From assembly GCF_014653155.1 (NCBI RefSeq), contig NZ_BNAF01000018.1:18054-82053 (forward strand): a DNA stretch of 64,000 nucleotides, read 5' to 3'. This document shows, piece by piece, positions 1 to 9,497 of this stretch. Position 1 is the first letter of the stretch. Every line of letters begins with the position of its first letter. The translations under genes were made by a program, and so were the position numbers. Under the pieces are notes generated by a model that did no database searches, was not told the DNA's origin, and saw only the letters and a program-made list of their open reading frames with translations. The DNA is from Sphingobacterium griseoflavum. GTDB lineage: Bacteria > Bacteroidota > Bacteroidia > Sphingobacteriales > Sphingobacteriaceae.

Positions 1-57
1 GTTCTACAGCTAGGCTTGCTCATGGCAACTATTCCGAGACTGGTCGTATAATCTGAA

Positions 58-88
58 TTTGTGTGTGTACAGTTAAAAAATAATTTTG
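58..88 (+). promoter_or_regulatory. Bacteroidetes-type promoter for the ECF sigma gene
   Basis: TTTG at 58-61 and TAATTTTG at 81-88 are separated by 19 bases, matching the Bacteroidetes primary-sigma consensus TTTG-N19..21-TAnnTTTG. Transcription would start near 95, leaving a leader of about 110 bases before the sigma factor ATG at 208. Nothing else is recognisable in bases 1-207. Confidence 0.6.
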
Positions 89-207
89 GTTTTGGGCCTC
101 CATTGGATATTCATAAATATTATTTAATTTTGAAGTAAATTATAAACGTATGAAATCTGTTGCTTGGAATATTTATAAAGTAAACAACAGCCATCTATCG
201 GTAGTTT

Positions 208-783
208 ATGACCAAGTATAGTCACTATCGCGATGCTGAATTGGTGCAACGCATGAGCCAAGGGGATCATACGGCCTATCTCGAGATTTATGACCGATAC
301 AAAGCGCCCTTGCAACAGCACGCTTGGAAAAAACTTGGACAGGCACAGGACGTTCAGGACGTTATCCAAGAGATGTTTACCGAGTTATGGCTACGACGGA
401 AAGATTTAGTGCTGCATACCGGATTAGCAAACTATTTATTCCGTGCCGTACGAAATCGATCCCTAAATCTAATCTATAAAAGGCGCAAAGAGAGCCATTA
501 CCTAGACTCCTTGGACGAATTTATTCGCGAAGGAAATTATCTTGTCGATCTGCAGATCCGGGAAAAGGAATTTGAGGAACGCATACGTAAAGAAATCGCT
601 AACCTTCCGGCGCGCATGCAAGAGGTCTTCAAACTTAGCAGGGACGAGGGGCTCTCTCACAAGCAGATTGCTGAGCGTCTCGGTACCTCAGAGCATACAA
701 TTTCTAAACAGATCACGAACGCGCTGAAAACGTTACGGGAGAAACTTGGGCCTTTGTATTTTATTATCTATCTGATTTTTTGA
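208..783 (+). CDS. ECF RNA polymerase sigma factor (FecI/SusC-locus type)
   Basis: An extracytoplasmic-function sigma factor of 191 aa that should direct transcription of the SusC/SusD locus that follows. Region 2 covers about residues 8-75 and leads into LFRAVRNRSLN. Region 4, with helix-turn-helix HKQIAERLGTSEHTISKQI, covers about residues 125-180. The C-terminus ends in a hydrophobic stretch (LYFIIYLIF), often seen in these proteins. The ATG at 208 gives the normal family length. A FecR anti-sigma factor (896) and an STN-domain SusC (2241) follow. In this known arrangement, ligand binding at the outer membrane is relayed through FecR to free the sigma factor. The family is certain; the target promoters are inferred. 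Confidence 0.93.
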   Translation: MTKYSHYRDAELVQRMSQGDHTAYLEIYDRYKAPLQQHAWKKLGQAQDVQDVIQEMFTELWLRRKDLVLHTGLANYLFRAVRNRSLNLIYKRRKESHYLDSLDEFIREGNYLVDLQIREKEFEERIRKEIANLPARMQEVFKLSRDEGLSHKQIAERLGTSEHTISKQITNALKTLREKLGPLYFIIYLIF

Positions 784-895
784 TAATTAAATCGATTTCC
801 TATTCGATTTTTAATTTTTTTTATCATGGCGATACTTGTTCTGCTGTATTTGTTTGTCATAGGTATATAAGGCTAACTATATCTTGTATAACCGA

Positions 896-2008
896 ATGAG
901 AAAATCAGAAGAACTGTTACGAGACTATATCGAAGGAACAGCAAATGAGCAACAGCGTGCCGTTCTCGAAAAGTGGTATGCAGAGCTTGATGTTGCAGAT
1001 GCCTCAAACATGACAGCCGAGCAGCGTAAGCAACAGTTAGCACACATCCGAAAACAGCTGCCCGGATATAGCGTCAGGATTTGGCCACTGTGGAAGCGTC
1101 TTGCCGTCGCGTCGTCTATAGTCCTAGCGGTAGGGATCAGTTCAATTCTTTTTTATAATAGTACCCATCGGGATCGCGTTAAGCTGTCGTCGGAATCTCA
1201 TGATGTCGAACCCGGGGTTGTGGGCGCAACGCTTACGTTAGCCAATGGTACAACTATTGACTTAAATGATATCACCGATGGAGAGGTAGCTCGGCAAGCA
1301 GGCGTTTGTGTAACGAAGACTGCCGACGGCCAGCTTGTGTACGAAATGGACGGAAGCTATGGCGATGCAGATCAGATCAATATGCTAGCTACCGATAAGG
1401 GACAGACCTATGTGCTCATTTTGCCCGATAAAACTAAAGTGCGGTTAAATGCCGCATCCAGCCTGACATATAGCGCCTCGTTAAACAAGGGGATGCAACG
1501 CAAGGTCTCGCTACGTGGTGAAGCATATTTTGAGGTAGAGAAAGATGCGAAACGGCCTTTTGTCGTGCAAACGGGCAAACAGACGGTACACGTGTTGGGC
1601 ACCCACTTTAATATCAATGGGTATGAAGAAGAAGATGCGATAGCGACAACGCTGGTAGAAGGATCAGTGAAGGTGCTTTCGGATGGTTCGTCTGCGATTC
1701 TTCACCCAGGAGAACAAGCCTTAAACAGTGCTGATGGATTAATCATCAAACAGGTAGATTTGGAGGCCGTGGTTGATTGGACGCAGGGAGACTTTTACTT
1801 CAATCACGTTGATTTTAAGACGGCTATGAATAAAATAGCACGTTGGTATGACGTCGATATTATCTACGATCCCAGCTTCCGGGACGATATTGAAGCCGGA
1901 GGATGGATAGCTCGAAAGAATAAGCTTTCCTCGGTGTTAGAAACCATCGAATCATCGGGGCTTGTACATTTCAAAATCCAAGGGCGAAAAGTGTATGTAT
2001 ATCCCTAA
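896..2008 (+). CDS. FecR-type anti-sigma factor
   Basis: An inner-membrane anti-sigma factor of 370 aa, partner of the ECF sigma encoded just upstream. The N-terminal cytoplasmic part (about residues 1-60) would hold the sigma factor. One transmembrane helix lies at about residues 68-87 (WKRLAVASSIVLAVGISSIL). The periplasmic part carries the FecR domain (about 155-255, with GTHFNINGYEEED) and a C-terminal DUF4974 segment (about 300-370), which in this family contacts the STN domain of SusC. A TTG four codons upstream (884) could also open the frame, but the ATG at 896 gives the typical MRKSEELLRDYIEG start. The gap to the sigma gene is 112 bp, so co-transcription is likely but unproven. Confidence 0.92.
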   Translation: MRKSEELLRDYIEGTANEQQRAVLEKWYAELDVADASNMTAEQRKQQLAHIRKQLPGYSVRIWPLWKRLAVASSIVLAVGISSILFYNSTHRDRVKLSSESHDVEPGVVGATLTLANGTTIDLNDITDGEVARQAGVCVTKTADGQLVYEMDGSYGDADQINMLATDKGQTYVLILPDKTKVRLNAASSLTYSASLNKGMQRKVSLRGEAYFEVEKDAKRPFVVQTGKQTVHVLGTHFNINGYEEEDAIATTLVEGSVKVLSDGSSAILHPGEQALNSADGLIIKQVDLEAVVDWTQGDFYFNHVDFKTAMNKIARWYDVDIIYDPSFRDDIEAGGWIARKNKLSSVLETIESSGLVHFKIQGRKVYVYP

Positions 2009-2116
2009 GGTCTGCGGCACGATAGGAAAATGAAACTAATGATAAATTAAAAACCCTAAAATGAAATAACGATGAAAGAAGAATTTGGATAGTATACGGA
2101 AATAACAGAAAACAAA

Positions 2117-2146
2117 GGTCAGAAGTACGCGTACACGCCTCTGACC
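2117..2146 (+). promoter_or_regulatory. Inverted repeat in the susC leader
   Basis: GGTCAGA (2117-2123) and TCTGACC (2140-2146) are perfect inverted arms. Between them lies the self-complementary GTACGCGTAC (2125-2134). The element sits in the 232-bp gap between the anti-sigma gene and susC, about 95 bases before the susC ATG. It could be an RNA hairpin in the leader or an operator near an ECF-dependent promoter. No TAnnTTTG box is visible in this gap. Confidence 0.4.
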
Positions 2147-2240
2147 AGAGTTTGGAACCATCTTTAAAATGAATGTTTAATCCACAGATGCCTTTGCCGT
2201 GGAAAGTTGAGGCATCGTGTGCATAAACCAAACTAAACAA

Positions 2241-5200
2241 ATGTATAAAAAATATACAAGTAAAATTGGTATGGTAAGAGCCGTATACCATAAAATTGCG
2301 CTCATTATACGGCTCACCATTATTTTTCTTATCGCCTCCTTCTTACAAGTGAGTGCCGTAACCATGGCGCAACGAGTAACATTGCATCAACGAAACGCCC
2401 CGTTAGAATCCGTCTTGAAAGAAATCCGGAAACAAAGCGGATATGACCTGTTCTATGACGGAAAGATCTTTCCCAAAAACCACAAGGTAGACATCAGTAT
2501 TAGTCATGCTACGGTGGTAGAAGCATTGGAAGTGCTGCTCCGTGGATTGCCGGTAACCTATAGTATCCATGATAACAGGGTGATTCTACATCGAAAGCAG
2601 ATTAATAATTCTTCTAATATTCTGATTCATACTCCTGTAGAAGGTAAAGTACGTGATGATGCGGGGGAAACTATTGCGGGCGTTTCTGTCTTAAACCGAA
2701 CTACTGGACTGAGTACCTCTACCGATGCGGAAGGCCGATTCCAATTGGATGCAAAAGTCGGAGATGTACTTGTTTTTTCTTCGGTGGGCTATGTGCGGCA
2801 AGAGCTGCGCATTGGCGTGGAGAGCAATCTGCAAATTGTGCTCCAACAGGAAGAAACAGCAATGGATGCAGTGGTCGTAACAGCACTGGGGATTCGGCAA
2901 TCTGTAAAAGCGTTAACTTACAATGTGCAAGACGTAAAAGGTGAAGAGCTTACTCGCAATCGCGATCCGAATTTCGTTAATAGCTTGACAGGTAAAATTG
3001 CCGGCGTAACGATTAATGCGAGTTCATCGGGTATCGGTGGTGCCACCCGTGTCGTCATGCGAGGTACCAAATCGATTACTGGTAATAATAACGCGCTATA
3101 CGTTATTGACGGTATTCCCGTACTTAATACGACAAATTTACGAACGAATATGCCGGCAGGTCAGATAAACGATATCTTTTCGGCGAATACGAGCAGTGAT
3201 ATCATTTCCCTAATAAATCCGGATGACATAGAAAGTATCTCTACCTTGACTGGCGCTGCTGCTGCGGCACTTTATGGAAGCCAAGGACAAAATGGTGTGA
3301 TTCTCATTAATACCAAATCGGGACAAAAGGGAAGAACTAGTCTTAGCCTGATGAACAATACCAATTTTATGTCGCCGCTGGTTATGCCCAAATTCCAAAA
3401 CACCTACGGCCGTAGCGATGAGGGAAGTTATTTTAGTTGGGGACCAAAATTGAGCGAACCTTCCAACTACCGCCCTGCAGATTTTTTTCAAACGGGAGCG
3501 ACAGCCATGACAGGTTTTACATTTGATACGGGTAAAGAAAATAACCAGACCTTTTTCTCAGGAGGTATGACACAAGGACAAGGGATCATTCCGAATAACA
3601 ATCTTAATCGCTATAACTTCTCGTTTCGCAATACCTCAAGTTTTTGGGACGATAAGTTGCAGCTGGATCTGAATGGTATGTACCTGTCGCAGCTGGAGCG
3701 GAATATGGTGGCACAGGGTCTGTATCATAATCCTCTTGTCCCCGTGTACCTCTTTCCGCCAGGTGGAAATTTTGAAGCCATCAAGGCATTTGAACGGTAT
3801 AATCCGGATCGTCTGTTTGCCACGCAGTATTGGCCATTTGGTGGCGCACCTTTTCAGATGCAAAATCCCTACTGGACGGCCTACCGTGTTCCTTTGGAAA
3901 ATAATACCACAAGGCTGCTACTTGGCGGATCTTTAAAGTATAAGGTCAACGAGTGGCTAAACGTTACAGGAAGAGCCAAGCTAGATCATACGAAACTGAC
4001 ATCTGACAGGAAGATGTATGCCAGTACGGATATGCTTTTTGCTGGTTATGGCGGCTCTTTTTTCATCAATGAGAACAATACGCAGGCTCTTTACGGTGAC
4101 CTTTTAGCAAATATCAATAAAAGCTTTGGAAATTTTACGCTGACGGCCAATTTCGGTGGTTCACGGGTAGAATCTTCCTCCCGCTTATTGGCTGCCGGTG
4201 GTGGCATCGCACAAGGTTCGCCACCCAATGTCTTCACTACAGACAATATCAGTGGTTCGACCGGGACGGGAGCAGGGGCAGGGACGGCTCGTCAACCCGA
4301 TAGGACAAGCTTTCAGTCGCTACTCGGAAACTTTAGTCTCGCCTATAAAAATATGTTGTTCCTCGACGGTTCTTATCGTTCCGACTGGTATTCGCAGCTT
4401 TATTTCAACAGCGATTCCCGTTTGTACCTGACTTACCCTTCGGTCGGAGTATCGGCGATATTGACAGATGCCTTCCCAAAAATCAAATCCAACGCACTGT
4501 CTTACCTGAAAGTCCGGGCAAACTTCTCGCAGGTGGGCAATCCGCCGCGTCTTTACGAAGGTGGTCCACAGGTGTACCTGCTCGCCACCGGTAGTATTAA
4601 CCAGAATACCCCGCTGCGTTATCCGTTGAGGCCGGAACGTACCGATGCTTGGGAAAGTGGACTAAACATTAAATTTTTGAGAGACAAGATCAATTTAGAC
4701 GTGACCCTCTACAATACCGACACCTATGACCAGATTTTTACCATCAGGCAGTCTGCTACCAGCGGCGGAAACCAATCCTTCTTGCTGAATGCAGGACGGG
4801 TAAACAATAGAGGTATAGAGGCGAATCTTGGCTACAACGGCACGCTCGGCGCTGTCAACTGGAATAGCAATGCCGCTTTTACACTGAATAGGAATACTGC
4901 CAAAGATCTCTATTCAACTATTGGACCGGATGGCACGCGCGTGGCAACGGATACGATCGACATTGCCGGAGGCGGCAGTTACCAGCAGAAAGTAGCGGTA
5001 GGAGGAAACATGAGCGCTATTTACATCACCTCACGATTGGCTCGCGATCAGAACGGGTATGTATCCATAAATCCCGGTGTTTCTGTCGATAATCGGGAAT
5101 ATTTCTACGCGGGCAATGCAGACCCTGATTACACTGTAGGCTTCAACAACAGCTTCCGCTATAAAAATTTCAATTTAAGCTTTTTGGTATTTGGACGTTT

Positions 5201-5624
5201 TGGCGGTGTCGGCGTATCGGCAACCCAAGCTATGTTAGACGCCTATGGGGTGTCACAGACTACGGCAGAAGCCCGTGATCTAGGATATGTCACTGTCAAC
5301 GGTGCGCCTTATCCGAATGTTGAACAGTACTACACCCAAATGGGTAGCGGTACAAACGGTGTCCTAGCCTATTATGTCTATAGCGCTACGAATATACGCC
5401 TACGCGAACTGGCTTTTGGCTACACCATTCCGCAGGAGTTTTTGGGTAAATGGATTAAAAGTATCAATGCCTCCATCATTGGCAATAACCTATTCATGTT
5501 TTACAATAAAGCGCCATTCGACCCTGAGAGTACTCCTTCTTCGGGGACGTACTTTCAAGGATTCGATTATTTCAGGCAGCCTAGCCTACGAAGTCTAGGT
5601 TTCAGTATTCGGGCACAATTCTAA
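2241..5624 (+). CDS. SusC/RagA-type TonB-dependent outer-membrane transporter with STN domain
   Basis: The outer-membrane import channel of the glycan locus, 1127 aa. The order is: signal peptide (about 1-43, ending VSAVTMAQ); STN domain (about 46-115), which in this family signals to the FecR anti-sigma; carboxypeptidase-regulatory-like domain (about 130-215, VEGKVRDDAGETIAGVSV); the SusC signature VVTALGI; plug domain (about 230-345, with RGTKSITGNNNALYVIDGIPV split across its core); then a 22-strand-type barrel ending in aromatic/basic residues (SLGFSIRAQF). A GTG eight codons upstream (2217) is possible. The ATG at 2241 fits relatives that begin MYK. The SusD partner starts 10 bp downstream, so the pair is co-transcribed. 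Confidence 0.95.
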   Translation: MYKKYTSKIGMVRAVYHKIALIIRLTIIFLIASFLQVSAVTMAQRVTLHQRNAPLESVLKEIRKQSGYDLFYDGKIFPKNHKVDISISHATVVEALEVLLRGLPVTYSIHDNRVILHRKQINNSSNILIHTPVEGKVRDDAGETIAGVSVLNRTTGLSTSTDAEGRFQLDAKVGDVLVFSSVGYVRQELRIGVESNLQIVLQQEETAMDAVVVTALGIRQSVKALTYNVQDVKGEELTRNRDPNFVNSLTGKIAGVTINASSSGIGGATRVVMRGTKSITGNNNALYVIDGIPVLNTTNLRTNMPAGQINDIFSANTSSDIISLINPDDIESISTLTGAAAAALYGSQGQNGVILINTKSGQKGRTSLSLMNNTNFMSPLVMPKFQNTYGRSDEGSYFSWGPKLSEPSNYRPADFFQTGATAMTGFTFDTGKENNQTFFSGGMTQGQGIIPNNNLNRYNFSFRNTSSFWDDKLQLDLNGMYLSQLERNMVAQGLYHNPLVPVYLFPPGGNFEAIKAFERYNPDRLFATQYWPFGGAPFQMQNPYWTAYRVPLENNTTRLLLGGSLKYKVNEWLNVTGRAKLDHTKLTSDRKMYASTDMLFAGYGGSFFINENNTQALYGDLLANINKSFGNFTLTANFGGSRVESSSRLLAAGGGIAQGSPPNVFTTDNISGSTGTGAGAGTARQPDRTSFQSLLGNFSLAYKNMLFLDGSYRSDWYSQLYFNSDSRLYLTYPSVGVSAILTDAFPKIKSNALSYLKVRANFSQVGNPPRLYEGGPQVYLLATGSINQNTPLRYPLRPERTDAWESGLNIKFLRDKINLDVTLYNTDTYDQIFTIRQSATSGGNQSFLLNAGRVNNRGIEANLGYNGTLGAVNWNSNAAFTLNRNTAKDLYSTIGPDGTRVATDTIDIAGGGSYQQKVAVGGNMSAIYITSRLARDQNGYVSINPGVSVDNREYFYAGNADPDYTVGFNNSFRYKNFNLSFLVFGRFGGVGVSATQAMLDAYGVSQTTAEARDLGYVTVNGAPYPNVEQYYTQMGSGTNGVLAYYVYSATNIRLRELAFGYTIPQEFLGKWIKSINASIIGNNLFMFYNKAPFDPESTPSSGTYFQGFDYFRQPSLRSLGFSIRAQF

Positions 5625-5634
5625 TACTAATACG

Positions 5635-7281
5635 ATGATGAAAACATATTTTAACAAAACGGAGAATCGAAGATTCTCGTGGAATATAGTCCAGCTTATA
5701 TCACTCGGGATTATAAGTGTATTTCTTTGTTCCTGTACTAAAAACTTTGAAAAGTATAACACCGATCCAAATGCCTTGCCAGCAGATCGGATCAATCAAG
5801 ACAATGTTTATCTGGGCGGCTTTTTTAGGCAGATGGAGGAAAGTGTCTTTCCCGTAGGTGGCACTGGCACCAACGCCGCAAATGCATATCAACTGGTTGA
5901 AAACCTCGTCGGCGATATCTTTGGAGGCTACCATGGTATGGCCAACCGTTGGAATGCTGCTGGTGATCATACCACGTATAATTTTAACGCCGTGACTTGG
6001 AATAGCGTACCATTTAATCAATATTATACCAATATTGTGCGCAACTATGATACCATCGCCCGTTACGCGGCAGCAAGTCCGGATATTCTTGCGGTAGCGA
6101 AAATTATAAAAGTACAGGCCGCGCACCGCACGGTGGATATGTTCGGGCCAATCCCTTATTTTAAAACAGGAACCGTACTAGGGCAGTTGGGTTCGCCCTA
6201 CGACCCGATGGACAAAATTTACCAGTCGTTTTTTACCGATCTGGATTCAGCTGTCGTTGCCTTAAAACCTTTTGCGGAGATCGGCGCGACGCCCTTGCGA
6301 TACTTTGATGCTGTTTACCGAGGAAATTATAGGCAATGGATCCGTTTTGCCAATTCGCTGAAACTTCGTTTGGCTATGCGAATGGCTTATGTGGATCCCG
6401 TCAATGCAAGGAAATATGCCGAAGAGGCCATACAGGACAGTTACGGTGTAATGATGGATAATTCCGATAATGCTACGATGCAGGGGGTCGAGGGAATCAC
6501 CTACAACAATCCCTTGCAAACCCTGTCCGAAGCGTATAATGAAACAAGGCTCAGTGCCATTATGGAATCCTATCTGACTGGTTATGCGGATCCCAGATTG
6601 CCGCGGCTGTTCATGCCATCTACCCGTGCCGCGGATCCTGCAGGGCGTTACCGCGGTATCCGCTTGGGTATCAACATGCCGGACAATTCGCTTTACAGAC
6701 CTTTTTCGGTACTTCGATCTGACTTTAACGTAATTTGGATGCCTGCGGCGGAAGTATATTTTTTACGTGCCGAAGGAACTTTGCGCGGTTGGAATATGGG
6801 CGGCACGGTGCAGGAGCTTTATGAAACTGGAGTCCGAATGTCTTTTGCGCAATGGGGTGTATCGGGTGCAGATTCCTACCTACAGAACAGTGATCGCCGA
6901 CCTGCCCCTTATCAAGATCCTGTAGGAAGCAACAGTATCGGTGCAGGATCGCAACTTTTGCCTACCATGACCATCCGCTGGGAAGAAGGTGTGAGTGATG
7001 AGCTGAAGCTTGAGCGGATTATCACCCAAAAGTGGATTGCCATGTATCCAAATGGACAGGAGGCCTGGTCTGAGTTCCGACGTACAGGTTATCCAAAGCT
7101 ATTTCCTATTGTGGTCAATCAAAGCAACGGCACGGTCAGTAGCAGCATTCAGGTAAGACGTTTACCGTATCCGGCCAGTGAATATCAGCTCAATCAGGCC
7201 AATGTAACGCGGGGGATTGTGTTGTTGGGCGGGCCTGACCACGGTGGTACAAGACTCTGGTGGGATCGTAAGCAAAACTAA
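5635..7281 (+). CDS. SusD/RagB-type nutrient-binding lipoprotein (SusD_2 subgroup)
   Basis: The surface lipoprotein that caps the SusC channel and binds the glycan, 548 aa. The signal ends in a lipobox (VFLCSC, acylated Cys about residue 34). The mature start NFEKYNTDPNALPADRI is characteristic of the SusD_2 branch. The TPR-like helical fold would cover most of the rest, including YYTNIVRNYDTI and the late AMYPNGQEAWSEFRRTGYP segment typical of the family C-terminus. It follows SusC by 10 bp and is followed 31 bp later by a surface lipoprotein gene, indicating one operon. Which sugar it binds cannot be read from the sequence; the neighbouring GH18 enzyme points to an N-acetylglucosamine-containing glycan. 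Confidence 0.95.
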   Translation: MMKTYFNKTENRRFSWNIVQLISLGIISVFLCSCTKNFEKYNTDPNALPADRINQDNVYLGGFFRQMEESVFPVGGTGTNAANAYQLVENLVGDIFGGYHGMANRWNAAGDHTTYNFNAVTWNSVPFNQYYTNIVRNYDTIARYAAASPDILAVAKIIKVQAAHRTVDMFGPIPYFKTGTVLGQLGSPYDPMDKIYQSFFTDLDSAVVALKPFAEIGATPLRYFDAVYRGNYRQWIRFANSLKLRLAMRMAYVDPVNARKYAEEAIQDSYGVMMDNSDNATMQGVEGITYNNPLQTLSEAYNETRLSAIMESYLTGYADPRLPRLFMPSTRAADPAGRYRGIRLGINMPDNSLYRPFSVLRSDFNVIWMPAAEVYFLRAEGTLRGWNMGGTVQELYETGVRMSFAQWGVSGADSYLQNSDRRPAPYQDPVGSNSIGAGSQLLPTMTIRWEEGVSDELKLERIITQKWIAMYPNGQEAWSEFRRTGYPKLFPIVVNQSNGTVSSSIQVRRLPYPASEYQLNQANVTRGIVLLGGPDHGGTRLWWDRKQN

Positions 7282-7312
7282 ACTGCGCTATTGTTGAATT
7301 AAATATGATAAA

Positions 7313-8437
7313 ATGATGAACAGAATTTATCCATATATATGGACAACGTCCTATTGGGCGGTATTCGTTGGGACAATTATCGGCTTTGTTGCAGGTTGTA
7401 AGCAGCAGCAAGACTTTGACAACTTAGTATTTATAAGGCAAACGGCAAACAATCCAGTCGTGACCTTGGCCCTGGATGGCGGTACCGGTGCTACGGCACT
7501 GACCATCGGCTCTTCCTACACCATGGCTACAACAGAAGATGTACGAGTGGACATCCTGGGACAGGATTATCTGAATGACTTTAACCGCCGGAATGTTACG
7601 GAATATCAGTTGGTGCCACCATCTGCCGTTACGCTCTCTGACCGCGCTGTAGCCATCGCGGCCGGTACGGCATTGGGACAAGAAAATATTACGGTAACGG
7701 TGAGAGAATGGCCCGAATATGTTGAAGGTATACAGTATGTTGTCCCGGTAAAAATTGCGCCAGCTCGCAGCCCCGTGTTGTCTGGGTCTGATGTCGCGTT
7801 GGTGCTGGTCACAAAGACAACGGTAGCATTTGCCGCACAAAATGCTTCTTTTCCCATTCCCGTAACGGTATTCGGGCCGGATGCCAATGGTGAACCTTAC
7901 AATAACTTCACGTTTGAAGGCCGTTTTAATATGACAAGAAGGTTTGGTGTTGCAGGAAACTGGCGTTCAGATATCTTCAACGGCTGTGGATTGCAGTTCC
8001 TGGTCAATACCGCAGGCGCGATTAACATTCGCTTCCCAAATTCGGCATTCATGGGCCCCACTGCCAATGCCTCGTTGAATACCTGGTACCATTTTGCTAT
8101 CACCTACGCCAATGGTGTGGTTACACTTTATATCAATGGTGAACTGGTGGGGCAGACTCCTTATGCGGGGCTGACACTCAGTAGTTGCGGTATTACACCA
8201 TATGCAACAGGAACCGGTGCGACAGTCAGCGAATTTCGGATATGGAAAAGCTTGCGGACACCACGGCAACTGCGAACTTTCGTCTGTGCCGTAAACCCGT
8301 CTGACCCTGATCTCCTAGGTTACTGGAAGCTGAATGATGGAAACGGAAATCAGGCAATGGACAGTTCGGGAAAAAACAATAATCTGACCTCGTCAACCAA
8401 TGTATCATGGGTACCGGGCGTGCGTTGTCCGCAGTAG
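7313..8437 (+). CDS. DUF1735 and LamG-like domain surface lipoprotein
   Basis: A probable surface glycan-binding lipoprotein, 374 aa. The lipobox is FVAGC (Cys about 29). A DUF1735-type beta-sandwich (about 45-160, with the hallmark DYLNDFNRRN...YQLVPPSAVTLS pattern) is followed by a concanavalin-A/LamG-like domain (about 195-365, with NTWYHFAITYANGVVTLYIN and LLGYWKLNDGNGNQAMDSSG). No catalytic motif is visible. Proteins of this architecture occur beside SusD and GH18 genes in Bacteroidetes glycan loci, where they are thought to hold substrate at the cell surface. It is fourth of the six structural genes, each separated by about 30 bp. Either of two adjacent ATGs (7313, 7316) may be the start. 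Confidence 0.88.
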   Translation: MMNRIYPYIWTTSYWAVFVGTIIGFVAGCKQQQDFDNLVFIRQTANNPVVTLALDGGTGATALTIGSSYTMATTEDVRVDILGQDYLNDFNRRNVTEYQLVPPSAVTLSDRAVAIAAGTALGQENITVTVREWPEYVEGIQYVVPVKIAPARSPVLSGSDVALVLVTKTTVAFAAQNASFPIPVTVFGPDANGEPYNNFTFEGRFNMTRRFGVAGNWRSDIFNGCGLQFLVNTAGAINIRFPNSAFMGPTANASLNTWYHFAITYANGVVTLYINGELVGQTPYAGLTLSSCGITPYATGTGATVSEFRIWKSLRTPRQLRTFVCAVNPSDPDLLGYWKLNDGNGNQAMDSSGKNNNLTSSTNVSWVPGVRCPQ

Positions 8438-8465
8438 GAAATGGATAATAATTAAAAAATGTGAA

Positions 8466-9464
8466 ATGAAAAAATGTATTAAATCGCTTGTATTGTCACT
8501 TTTGTGCTTTCTGTTTTTTCAGCAATGCAGCAAACAGAATATAGCTGAGCCCTTGGTATTTCCCGAAACACAACCAATCATTGGCAGCGATGCTTACTAT
8601 GAAGCCCTACGGGCCTATAAAAAAAGCGATCATGCCATATGTTTTGGTTGGTGGGGGGCCAGTGGTGCAGCGGGCATTGGCCCTGACATGGCGCCTCGAT
8701 ATCTGGGGCTTCCCGATAGCATGGATATTGTTAGCCTTTGGGGCGGAATGCCTAAAGATGAGGCCAACTGGGAAGAGCTGCGTTATTGCCAGCGTGTGAA
8801 AGGTACGCGTTTTGTGTCCGTAATGTTTGGATCGGGCGTCGATAGATTGAGACAAAGGAATTTTCCCGGTATGGAGGTGTTGCAAAGCATAGACAGCGTG
8901 GCCAAATCCATTGCAGATACGGTTAGTAAATATGGTTTGGATGGTTTTGATTTGGATTACGAACCGGGAGAAGGAGGGGAACGCGCTACTATATTTGGAA
9001 ATTCCCACGCTGTAGACGGCAGAAATCCAAATGTTCTCCGGCTGTTTCAGCAATTGGGGAAATATCTCGGGCCGCAGTCCGGAACAGGAAGACTACTTAT
9101 TATCGATGGGTACAATGAACCCGGGGTTTCAGGATATGTTGACTATTTAGTGCAACAAGCGTATGGTACAAGAAATTTTGCAAGCCTGCAGAGCCGCTTC
9201 CTGCGATTTGGCTTGGGCGAACTGCCGCCAGAAAAGTTTGTGGTAACGGAAAATATGCAACAATTTGGCCCTAGCGGCGCCCAATTTATGTTGAATGGGG
9301 AGAATATTGGAAGTGTGTTGGGAATGGCCTATTGGAATCCCACACAGGGTAGGAAGGGCGGTTTTGGGGGGTATATTATCGAGGCTGATGCCAAATCGCG
9401 TCCACCGCAATCCTATTATTACTTGCGTCGCGGCATTCAGATTCAAAATCCGGCCGTCTATTAG
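8466..9464 (+). CDS. Glycoside hydrolase family 18 lipoprotein (endo-beta-N-acetylglucosaminidase-like)
   Basis: The only recognisable glycan-cleaving enzyme of the locus, 332 aa. The start at 8466 gives a lipoprotein signal ending LFFQQC (Cys21). An in-frame codon at 8400 lies inside the previous gene and is unlikely to be used. The GH18 signature DGFDLDYE is at residues 159-166, with Glu166 as catalytic acid and Asp164 assisting. This family cleaves beta-1,4 bonds after N-acetylglucosamine through substrate-assisted catalysis. The short TIM barrel, surface lipid anchor and DUF1735 neighbours resemble N-glycan-releasing endoglycosidases more than chitinases, which is an inference from context. 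No chitin-binding domain is present. Confidence 0.9.
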   Translation: MKKCIKSLVLSLLCFLFFQQCSKQNIAEPLVFPETQPIIGSDAYYEALRAYKKSDHAICFGWWGASGAAGIGPDMAPRYLGLPDSMDIVSLWGGMPKDEANWEELRYCQRVKGTRFVSVMFGSGVDRLRQRNFPGMEVLQSIDSVAKSIADTVSKYGLDGFDLDYEPGEGGERATIFGNSHAVDGRNPNVLRLFQQLGKYLGPQSGTGRLLIIDGYNEPGVSGYVDYLVQQAYGTRNFASLQSRFLRFGLGELPPEKFVVTENMQQFGPSGAQFMLNGENIGSVLGMAYWNPTQGRKGGFGGYIIEADAKSRPPQSYYYLRRGIQIQNPAVY

Positions 9465-9497
9465 TAATTAATCCATCTGTTTGTTAACAACCAAAAA

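Noticed and set aside
8400..8465. Upstream start for the GH18 gene
   Set aside because: It would lie inside the preceding lipoprotein gene and place extra residues before the lipoprotein signal; the ATG at 8466 gives a proper lipobox.
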